Assembly (NCBI GenBank): GCA_013824045.1
Contig: PNND01000435.1
Location: 1 to 12,538 of the forward strand
Length of the DNA: 12,538 bases
Direction: 5' to 3'
DNA from: Rhodobacter sp.
Lineage (GTDB): Bacteria > Pseudomonadota > Alphaproteobacteria > Rhodobacterales > Rhodobacteraceae
A model generated the notes under the pieces. That model made no database searches. It was not told the origin of the DNA and saw only the letters and a program-made list of their open reading frames with translations. Below, one piece after another: positions 7,778-12,538 of this stretch (positions are counted from its first letter, which is position 1; every line of letters starts with the position of its first letter). The position numbers were made by a program, and so were the translations under genes.

Positions 7778-8557
7778 ATGCTCACCGCCCAGAACCTCAC
7801 CCTCGCCCGCGATGGCCGCACGATCCTGTCAGGCATCACCCTCACCGCCCAACCGGGCGAGGTCACCGCGATCATCGGCCCCAACGGATCGGGCAAGACC
7901 ACGCTTATGGCAGCCCTCACGGGCGATCTGGCTCCCGTCACGGGGGAAGTCACCCTCAACGGCGATGATATCGCCCGCCTCTCCCCCCGCCACCTCGCCG
8001 CCCGCCGCGCCGTGCTGGCGCAGGAAACCCAGGTCGCCTTCCCCTTCACCGTGGCTGAAATCCTGCAACTGGGGATCGAGGCCGGCACCGGCCCCACCGA
8101 CTCCGCCCTCATCCCCCGCCTGCTGGCCGAGGTCGATCTCGCAGGCACCGCCCATCGCCCGATCCACGCCCTGTCAGGCGGCGAACGCCAGCGCATCCAC
8201 TTCGCCCGCGCCCTCGCCCAAGCCCGCCGCCCGCGCGGCGATCAGGGGCCGATGTGGCTTTTCCTCGATGAACCCGCCTCCAGCCTCGACATTGCGCACC
8301 AGCTTATGGTCATGCGCCGCGCCCGCCGCTTCGCGGCCGAGGGCGGCGGCGTCGTCACGGTCATGCATGACCTCAACCTCACCGCCATGACCGCCGATCA
8401 CGTGATCCTGCTGGCCGAAGGCCGCCTCCTCGCCGCAGGCCCCCCGGCCGAGGTGATGACCGACCGCCTCCTGTCACAGGCCTATCGCTGCGGCATCCGC
8501 ACCAACCGCACCCCCGCCCAAGGCCCCTATCTGCTGCCGCAAATGGCCGGGGCGTGA
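7778..8557 (+). CDS. hmuV: Heme ABC transporter ATPase
   Basis: Cytoplasmic ATPase subunit of 259 residues powering HmuTU. All ABC motifs are intact: Walker A GPNGSGKTT (34-42), Q-loop Gln82 in LAQET, signature LSGGERQRI (132-140), Walker B MWLFLDEP (159-166), D-loop SSLD and H-loop His197 in VMHD. Length and the C-terminal extension (YRCGIRTNRTP, then a PQMAGA end) fit the HmuV/FecE-type group. It starts three bases after the hmuU stop and is the last gene of the operon. No obvious terminator follows; 15 bases after its stop the 36-bp repeat that bounds the R-M island begins. Confidence 0.95.
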   Translation: MLTAQNLTLARDGRTILSGITLTAQPGEVTAIIGPNGSGKTTLMAALTGDLAPVTGEVTLNGDDIARLSPRHLAARRAVLAQETQVAFPFTVAEILQLGIEAGTGPTDSALIPRLLAEVDLAGTAHRPIHALSGGERQRIHFARALAQARRPRGDQGPMWLFLDEPASSLDIAHQLMVMRRARRFAAEGGGVVTVMHDLNLTAMTADHVILLAEGRLLAAGPPAEVMTDRLLSQAYRCGIRTNRTPAQGPYLLPQMAGA

Positions 8558-8571
8558 CAGGGCAAGTGCCG

Positions 8572-8607
8572 CCTCACACCGCCCGCATCCAGAACTGCAA
8601 CGGCTTC
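8572..8607. repeat. 36-bp direct repeat, left copy (GNAT gene tail remnant)
   Basis: This 36-base block, from CCTCACACCGCC to AACGGCTTC, is identical to 10938-10973. Read leftward it is the last 10 codons (KPLQFWMRAV) plus the stop of the GNAT gene whose complete copy ends at 10940. It lies 15 bases after the hmuV stop, at the left edge of the low-GC island. Identity stops at 8571/10937 and 8608/10974. It is best read as a target duplication or attachment-site copy made when the island entered. Confidence 0.88.
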
Positions 8608-8619
8608 TGCAGGAAGGGA

Positions 8620-8648
8620 TTGACTGGTGCCATTAGTGGCGATCACAT
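8620..8648 (+). promoter_or_regulatory. Weak candidate promoter for the endonuclease gene
   Basis: TTGACT (8620-8625) matches the -35 box in five of six bases. The best -10 at 17 bases, TCACAT (8643-8648), matches only three. A small inverted repeat GCCA-TTAG-TGGC (8629-8640) sits between the boxes and could be an operator. The remaining bases of 8608-8677 show nothing else. Confidence 0.3.
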
Positions 8649-8677
8649 CCATCCTCAGTGCCTAACACGAGTCATTT

Positions 8678-9694
8678 ATGCCCAAGTATCACATAGCAGA
8701 ATGGTATGGCCTACCCTTCGATCAGTTGCTCCCGGAGGAAAGAGTAGCCCTTGCGCATCACAAAGCCGTCGGTCAGCCCCTAAAGGGCGCTGCGCTGAAA
8801 CGGCTTGTCGATTTGGAAAGAAGGTCGGCATCTGGTGCCAGCCTGACCAAGAAAGAGCTTGAACGACTGAAAGCCCTGAGGTCCCAACTTACGGAGGGGT
8901 TGTCCGAACTAAAGCCCTGTCCGTTCAAGATCACACCCTACCCAACGTGCACAAAGAAGGGCGGAGTCTGTTCTGTTCGGTTATATGATGAAGGTGATGA
9001 CAACGTCATCAAACCGTTAGAAGGAGAGCGCGGTAGCATCAGGTGCCTCTGCCCTTACCGCCTTCATCAAGACAAGACAGCCTTCAAGCATCTTAGCCAA
9101 ATTGCTTTGAAGGATCCCAACCCAAGATTAGCAGGCGAGGTTGGCTTTCTCGAAGGCGACGGTGGACTTGACATGGAGAAGGGCGAGGACGTCGGAAAGA
9201 TCGACATGATCATCGTCAGTACACTGAAAACCAATGAACTGGACTGGTGCGCTGCCGAGGTTCAGGCCGTATACTTTTCGGGCGATGCTATGGAGGTCGA
9301 ATTTCGTCACATTATCGCCCAAGGCGGAAAGTTGACGATGCCTCATGGAAGACGCAAACCCGACTACCGCAGCAGCAGCGTCAAGAGACTGATGCCCCAG
9401 CTCCAGATCAAGATACCGACGCTTCGCCGTTGGAGCCGAAAGATGGGGATAATCGTCGATAAGTCCTTCTATGGAAATCTTGGAGAGATGCGGAAAAGCA
9501 GTGATCCTTCGAATGCAGACATTGCATGGGTACTGCTTGACTTCTCCTACGACTCCACTTCACGGATCTATCGCGCCCACGTCCATGATGTTGCATGGGT
9601 AACGCTCGAAGACGCAACATACGGGCTAACCAACGGTCGTCCGATCTCAAAAAAAGCATTTGAAGAGAAAATTCTAAGCAAATTGTCTGCCTGA
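8678..9694 (+). CDS. NotI-family type II restriction endonuclease
   Basis: Predicted restriction endonuclease of 338 residues related to NotI, the rare-cutting enzyme. Two family marks are visible. First, a four-cysteine site: Cys81 in CPF, Cys91, Cys98 in GGVCS, and Cys125 in CLCPYR (Cys123 is an extra one); in the NotI structure the equivalent cysteines hold an iron atom. Second, a PD-(D/E)XK-type catalytic core with Asp176 (GKIDMIIV), Glu194 and Gln196 in AAEVQAVYFSG, matching the D...ExQ pattern of NotI (LEIQTMDFHG there). The N-terminal 75 residues, charged and helical, are not recognised. The ATG is the first start after an in-frame TAA at 8663; its Shine-Dalgarno is poor. It is paired with the methyltransferase downstream. 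The target sequence cannot be read from the protein. Confidence 0.83.
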   Translation: MPKYHIAEWYGLPFDQLLPEERVALAHHKAVGQPLKGAALKRLVDLERRSASGASLTKKELERLKALRSQLTEGLSELKPCPFKITPYPTCTKKGGVCSVRLYDEGDDNVIKPLEGERGSIRCLCPYRLHQDKTAFKHLSQIALKDPNPRLAGEVGFLEGDGGLDMEKGEDVGKIDMIIVSTLKTNELDWCAAEVQAVYFSGDAMEVEFRHIIAQGGKLTMPHGRRKPDYRSSSVKRLMPQLQIKIPTLRRWSRKMGIIVDKSFYGNLGEMRKSSDPSNADIAWVLLDFSYDSTSRIYRAHVHDVAWVTLEDATYGLTNGRPISKKAFEEKILSKLSA

Positions 9695-9699
9695 CCTGA

Positions 9700-9728
9700 T
9701 TGTCAGAAGGCACACTGGTTGCTATCTT
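9700..9728 (+). promoter_or_regulatory. Methyltransferase promoter
   Basis: TTGTCA (9700-9705) is followed after 17 bases by TATCTT (9723-9728), five and four matches to consensus. It starts six bases after the endonuclease stop, giving a leader of about 35 bases to the ATG at 9770. It would let the protective methyltransferase be made independently of the endonuclease. Confidence 0.5.
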
Positions 9729-9769
9729 ACAAGTGGAAACAAAATAAGAACAAGGCGCGGGAAAACTGC

Positions 9770-10900
9770 ATGAGCCTCACAGCAATCGACCTTTTCTGCG
9801 GTGCTGGCGGCCTGTCGGCCGGGCTTGAACTTGCAGGCTTCAAGGTACTCGCTGGTGTCGACATGTTTGTGGCCGCCGGAAAAACCTTTGAAGATAGTCA
9901 TCCAAACGCGAAATTCATATGCCGACCCATCGAGGCGGTGTCCGTTGATGACTTGATGATGGAAACGGGCCTTAAGCCAGGCGAGCTAACGGTGTTGGCA
10001 GGAGGCCCCCCGTGTCAGGCGTATTCGGTCTACAACCATCAACGCGGTATGCACGACGAAAGAGCAACTTTGTTCCGTGAGTATCTCCGGATCGTTGCCG
10101 GTTTACAGCCGGAGTGGATCATCATGGAAAACGTGATGGGCATCTATTCAATTGGAGGAGGTGCTGCGGTACGAGCCATCCAGTTCGAATTGGAGGCGCT
10201 AGGTTACGCGGTCAAAGAAAAAGTGCTTAAGGCAGAGGAGTTTGGTGTACCGCAGGAACGCCGCCGCGTTGTATTCATTGGCAACCGTACCGGCGATCCG
10301 ATCTTGCATCCCGAACCGTCACATGGCCCGGACCGGGAGTATCCTTTCGTGACAATCTGGGACGCTATAGGTGATCTGCCGCCACTCGAGAACGGTGAAG
10401 ATCGTGGCACAGTTCCTTACTCAAAGCCTGCAGACGGCCATTTCCAAATACTTGTCCGAGGAAAACAGCATACCGTGACAGGTCATACGGCACCAAAACT
10501 TGGCAAGGCGAACTTGCAGCGCCTTGACCATATTCCCGAGGGTGGAAGTTGGCGGGATATTCCGTATGACCTTCTCCCTACAGGCATGAAACGTGCGAAG
10601 CGTTCCGACCATACTAAACGTTATGGTCGGATGTCTTGGAACGGGCTGTCTTGCACTGTTTTGACGAAATGCGACATCCATTGGGGTGCGTACATCCACC
10701 CCGAACAAAACCGCGCTATTTCAGTGCGGGAAGCCGCAAGACTCCAAGCGTTTCCGGATAGTTTCGAATTTCATGGCAGCAAAACAGATCAATACGTCCA
10801 GATTGGCAACGCTGTACCCCCTTTGCTTGGTAGAGCGATCGGGCTTGCCGTACGCAAAGTTATCGAAAATGCCAAGAATTCAAGGATAGCGGCTGAGTAG
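9770..10900 (+). CDS. C5-cytosine DNA methyltransferase
   Basis: DNA (cytosine-5) methyltransferase of 376 residues, the expected protecting partner of the NotI-like endonuclease. Conserved motifs occur in standard order: I DLFCGAGGLSAGLE (7-20), IV GGPPCQAYS (78-86) with catalytic Cys82, VI ENV (120-122), VIII QERRRVVFIG (162-171), IX RAISVREAARLQAFPD (315-330) and X QIGNAVPPLLGRAIG (344-358). Residues about 175-310 between VIII and IX hold the target-recognition domain, whose specificity is not predictable here. The ATG at 9770 is preferred over a TTG at 9719: it puts motif I at residue 7 as usual and lies downstream of the predicted promoter, which the TTG would precede. Its ribosome site is weak. 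No controller (C) protein or vsr gene accompanies it. Confidence 0.95.
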   Translation: MSLTAIDLFCGAGGLSAGLELAGFKVLAGVDMFVAAGKTFEDSHPNAKFICRPIEAVSVDDLMMETGLKPGELTVLAGGPPCQAYSVYNHQRGMHDERATLFREYLRIVAGLQPEWIIMENVMGIYSIGGGAAVRAIQFELEALGYAVKEKVLKAEEFGVPQERRRVVFIGNRTGDPILHPEPSHGPDREYPFVTIWDAIGDLPPLENGEDRGTVPYSKPADGHFQILVRGKQHTVTGHTAPKLGKANLQRLDHIPEGGSWRDIPYDLLPTGMKRAKRSDHTKRYGRMSWNGLSCTVLTKCDIHWGAYIHPEQNRAISVREAARLQAFPDSFEFHGSKTDQYVQIGNAVPPLLGRAIGLAVRKVIENAKNSRIAAE

Positions 10901-10905
10901 ACTTC

Positions 10906-10927
10906 TTCTTGTTTAGGGTGACAAGAA
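10906..10927 (+). terminator. Hairpin after the methyltransferase gene
   Basis: TTCTTGT (10906-10912) and ACAAGAA (10921-10927) form a perfect 7-bp stem with an 8-base loop, 5 bases beyond the stop. The stem is AT-rich and no T-run follows, so it is either a weak terminator between convergent genes or an end structure of the island. Confidence 0.4.
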
Positions 10928-10937
10928 ACTAGCCCGC

Positions 10938-10973
10938 CCTCACACCGCCCGCATCCAGAACTGCAACGGCTTC
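10938..10973. repeat. 36-bp direct repeat, right copy (inside the GNAT gene end)
   Basis: Identical to 8572-8607. This copy is part of the complete GNAT gene: it spans the stop codon (10940-10942) and the last 10 codons. It marks the right edge of the low-GC island; to its right the DNA returns to host-like high GC. Confidence 0.88.
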
Positions 10974-11545
10974 ACGCTCTCGCCCGCCTGCCCGATATCC
11001 TTCCACGAAAACTCCGCCACCACACCCGGCAGCGGCGCGTAGCCCCGGCCCTGCCAGAAGCCATCATTCGTGCGATAGGTTCCGGGCCGCAGCGGATGAT
11101 CCTCGGGCCGCATCACCGAACAAAAGGCCACATGCCCTCGCCCCAGCGCCCGCGCGTGGTCCTCCCGCAGGTCAAGGAAGCGATGCCCGATCCCCTTGCC
11201 GCGATACTCCGGCAACAGCACCGATTCCGCGCCGTAAAGAATATCCTCCAGCGCCAGCCCCCGCCCGGCAAAAGGGGCCGCGAAGGCCTCCGCATGGTCT
11301 TCCATCGGGGTGGAGGTCGACGCCCCCACCAGCACATCGCCAAAGAACGCCCCCACCAGCAAGGCGCCGGGGCTGTCGCGATAGGTACTCAGATAGTCCC
11401 GCTCATAGTCCAGCGACCCGTCATACAGATAAGGCCAGTCCCGGAACACCGCGATGCGCAGCCGCGCCACATCGTCCAGCGCCGCCTCCAGCGCCTCACC
11501 GCGCAGCGCCCGGACGGTGATCCCCTCCGGCAGGTCGCGGCTCAT
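10940..11545 (-). CDS. GNAT-family N-acetyltransferase
   Basis: Predicted acetyltransferase of 201 residues; the substrate is unknown. The acetyl-CoA-binding motif A is clear as SVLLPEYRGKGIGHRFLDLR (108-127) with the R-G-K-G-I-G loop at 115-120, preceded by a strand VLVGASTSTP. N-terminal VRALRGEALEAALDDVARLR and IAVFRDWPYLYDG resemble the start of other GNAT enzymes of this group. The ATG at 11545 overlaps the stop of the SnoaL-like gene (ATGA), so the two are coupled. Its final 10 codons and stop lie within the 36-bp repeat duplicated next to hmuV. The complete ORF shows that island entry did not break it. Confidence 0.87.
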   Translation of the reverse strand: MSRDLPEGITVRALRGEALEAALDDVARLRIAVFRDWPYLYDGSLDYERDYLSTYRDSPGALLVGAFFGDVLVGASTSTPMEDHAEAFAAPFAGRGLALEDILYGAESVLLPEYRGKGIGHRFLDLREDHARALGRGHVAFCSVMRPEDHPLRPGTYRTNDGFWQGRGYAPLPGVVAEFSWKDIGQAGESVKPLQFWMRAV

Positions 11546-11952
11546 GCCGAGACCTGTGCGATCCAGTCATTCAGGTTGTAGAAGGTCGTCACCCGCGCGA
11601 TCTTGCCATCGCGGATGTCAAAGAACCCGCCCGCCGGCAGCACATAGCGCTGCCCCTTGGCCTCCGGCAGACCCGGATCGGTTTTCAGGTATTCGCCATG
11701 CACCACGAACTCCGCCGCCCCGCGCGTGCCATCCGCATTGGCAAAGATCACCATGTCCTTCAGCTCTTCGCGATAGCTCACGCCCATATGCGAACAGAAC
11801 TCGGCGAACTTCGCCCGCCCCCGCCGCACGCCGCCCTCATTCACCCGGTGCTCCACATCCTCGGCCACGCAGTCCAGCATGCCCGCCGCATCGCCCGCAT
11901 TGAACGCCGCGTAATACCGCGCGATCAGCGCCTCCGCTTCCATCCGGCTCAT
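11542..11952 (-). CDS. SnoaL/ketosteroid-isomerase-like (NTF2-fold) protein
   Basis: Small protein of 136 residues with the NTF2/SnoaL cone-fold pattern: helix ALIARYYAAFNAGDAAGML (8-26), then DVEHRVNEG, a central AAEFVVHGEY strand, and a C-terminal FFDIRDGKIARVTTFYNLND hairpin, which is very typical of ketosteroid-isomerase-related proteins. The length fits a single domain. No catalytic residues can be assigned, and members of this family range from isomerases to non-catalytic binders, so no substrate is proposed. The ATG at 11952 overlaps the stop of the phosphatase-like gene (ATGA), and the stop overlaps the GNAT start, so it sits in a tight operon. Confidence 0.82.
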   Translation of the reverse strand: MSRMEAEALIARYYAAFNAGDAAGMLDCVAEDVEHRVNEGGVRRGRAKFAEFCSHMGVSYREELKDMVIFANADGTRGAAEFVVHGEYLKTDPGLPEAKGQRYVLPAGGFFDIRDGKIARVTTFYNLNDWIAQVSA

Positions 11953-12425
11953 GGTCTCTTGTCCTCTTCCGTGGGCGGCCCGAACCGCGCAATCATCCTG
12001 TCCCTGATCTGGTCCCGCGCCTGCCGATAGGCCGCGAGCTTCGCCTCGCGCCCCTCGCCCAGCCCCGTCGGGTCCAGGATCGGCCAGTATTCTACATCCA
12101 GATGGTAGAACCGCGTCAGCTCCAGCGCCATGCGCTGGCTCGCGGGCGACAGCGCAATGATCAGGTCGAACTGGCTCAGATCATCGCCCCATTCCTGCAT
12201 CTCCTCGAAACTGCGCGACCGGTGCCGCGACAGCTCGATGCCCCATTCCTTGCAGACGGCGATGGAGAACCCGTCCACCTCCATGTCATTCTTCACGCCC
12301 GCCGATTGGACATAGGCCCGCTGGCCATACATCTGCTTCATCAACCCTTCGGCCATGGGTGACCGCACGGCATTATGGTCGCAGCAGAACAGGACCGAGG
12401 TGGGAAAGCTATCTCCCAAGATCAA
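11949..12425 (-). CDS. Low-molecular-weight protein-tyrosine-phosphatase/arsenate-reductase-like protein
   Basis: Cytoplasmic protein of the LMW-PTP fold, about 158 residues. The phosphate-binding loop is present as CDHNAVRS (C-x5-R, Cys15 to Arg21), and ILDPTG (116-121) supplies the general-acid Asp118 of the DP motif, so it should be catalytically competent. Family members dephosphorylate phosphotyrosine or, in related ArsC enzymes, reduce arsenate; the sequence does not settle which. No ATG or GTG exists near the expected start. A TTG at 12425 is chosen because it overlaps the upstream gene's stop as TTGA, like the other junctions here; TTGs at 12431 and 12419 are possible. From memory, this gene often follows UPF0262 and hisD in Rhodobacteraceae. 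Confidence 0.87.
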   Translation of the reverse strand: MILGDSFPTSVLFCCDHNAVRSPMAEGLMKQMYGQRAYVQSAGVKNDMEVDGFSIAVCKEWGIELSRHRSRSFEEMQEWGDDLSQFDLIIALSPASQRMALELTRFYHLDVEYWPILDPTGLGEGREAKLAAYRQARDQIRDRMIARFGPPTEEDKRP

Positions 12426-12538
12426 CCCCAATGCAGGACGCAGATCAGCGTGAACAGCCGCCGCGCCGTATCGGTATCCACCTCGGCCTTGCCCTCCAGC
12501 CGCTCCTGCAACACCCGCGCGCCCTCGTTGTGGATGCC
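12422..12538 (-). CDS. UPF0262-like protein, 3' end only
   Basis: The last 38 codons and the stop of a leftward gene that begins beyond the right edge. The visible end, [20 protein letters not shown] followed by [18 protein letters not shown], resembles the C-terminus of UPF0262 proteins, a conserved alphaproteobacterial family of unknown function. The TGA overlaps the TTG start proposed for the phosphatase-like gene. The family call rests on recall of the conserved end and should be treated as likely rather than certain. Confidence 0.7.
   Translation of the reverse strand, partial: GIHNEGARVLQERLEGKAEVDTDTARRLFTLICVLHWG

Larger units (their letters stand above)
8572..10973. mobile_element. 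Restriction-modification island bounded by 36-bp direct repeats
   Basis: The segment between identical 36-bp repeats holds just two genes, an endonuclease and a methyltransferase, both rightward, with base composition unlike either side (a sampled line is about 53% GC against about 72% in hmuU). The added DNA is 2366 bases (one repeat plus the unique part). Removing it would join hmuV directly to the convergent GNAT gene with its 3' end intact. No integrase, transposase or resolvase gene is inside. It may have moved by site-specific integration with enzymes supplied from elsewhere, by the long-target-duplication insertion described for some type II R-M units, or be a shortened remnant of a larger element. 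Confidence 0.75.

Noticed and set aside
8663..8677. Longer N-terminus for the endonuclease
   Set aside because: An in-frame TAA at 8663 rules out any upstream start.
8554..8862. 102-codon rightward frame across the hmuV end and the island start
   Set aside because: It spans the repeat junction and overlaps the endonuclease start; the protein has no recognisable character.
9719..9769. TTG start for the methyltransferase
   Set aside because: It would add 17 Lys/Asn-rich residues ahead of motif I and lies upstream of the predicted transcript start near 9735.
8678..10900. Larger defence island (BREX, CBASS, toxin-antitoxin, CRISPR)
   Set aside because: Only an endonuclease and a methyltransferase are present; no accessory defence genes or repeat arrays were seen.
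8572..10973. Insertion-sequence or transposon ends
   Set aside because: No terminal inverted repeats and no transposase were found. The 36-bp direct repeat is far longer than normal transposon target duplications.

Overview
The window looks like chromosomal DNA of an alphaproteobacterium, most likely Rhodobacteraceae. The flanks are very GC-rich (one sampled 60-base stretch inside hmuU is about 72% GC by hand count). The heme-uptake gene set, an iron-rhodo-box-like site (TGA-N9-TCA) and a UPF0262-type end fragment all fit that family. No genus can be named from the sequence alone.

Region 1 (about 1-8557) is a complete heme-uptake locus in two divergent operons. The leftward operon (4554 down to 301) reads hmuR (outer-membrane TonB-dependent receptor), exbB, exbD, tonB, with stop/start overlaps at every junction. 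The rightward operon (4791-8557) reads hmuS (cytoplasmic heme handling/degradation), hmuT (periplasmic binding protein), hmuU (permease) and hmuV (ATPase), with 3-4 base junctions. The shared 236-base intergenic region carries TGACTGTAACTGTCA at 4681-4695. It overlaps a perfect TTGACA -35 box for hmuR and lies at the expected start point of the hmuS operon, so one iron-responsive repressor (RirA or IscR type) could switch both operons. A 60-residue incomplete gene precedes this at the left edge.

Region 2 (about 8572-10973) is a compact restriction-modification island of visibly lower GC (about 53% in a sampled line). It has two genes: a NotI-family endonuclease with a Cys4 metal site and a D...ExQ active site, and a C5-cytosine methyltransferase with its own promoter. 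The island is bounded by a perfect 36-bp direct repeat (8572-8607 and 10938-10973). That repeat is the 3' end (last 10 codons, stop and a little flank) of the GNAT acetyltransferase gene to the right. The simplest reading is that hmuV and the GNAT gene were once convergent neighbours, and the R-M cassette entered at the GNAT 3' end, leaving the gene intact and a copy of its tail behind. No integrase or transposase is present, so the mode of entry (site-specific att site versus R-M insertion with long target duplication) is open. This is the most interesting feature of the window.

Region 3 (10940-12538, all leftward) is host-type DNA: the end of a UPF0262-like gene, a low-molecular-weight protein-tyrosine-phosphatase/arsenate-reductase-like gene, a SnoaL/ketosteroid-isomerase-like gene and the GNAT gene. 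They are joined by TTGA/ATGA overlaps and probably form one transcript. No tRNA, rRNA, CRISPR array or insertion sequence was seen.
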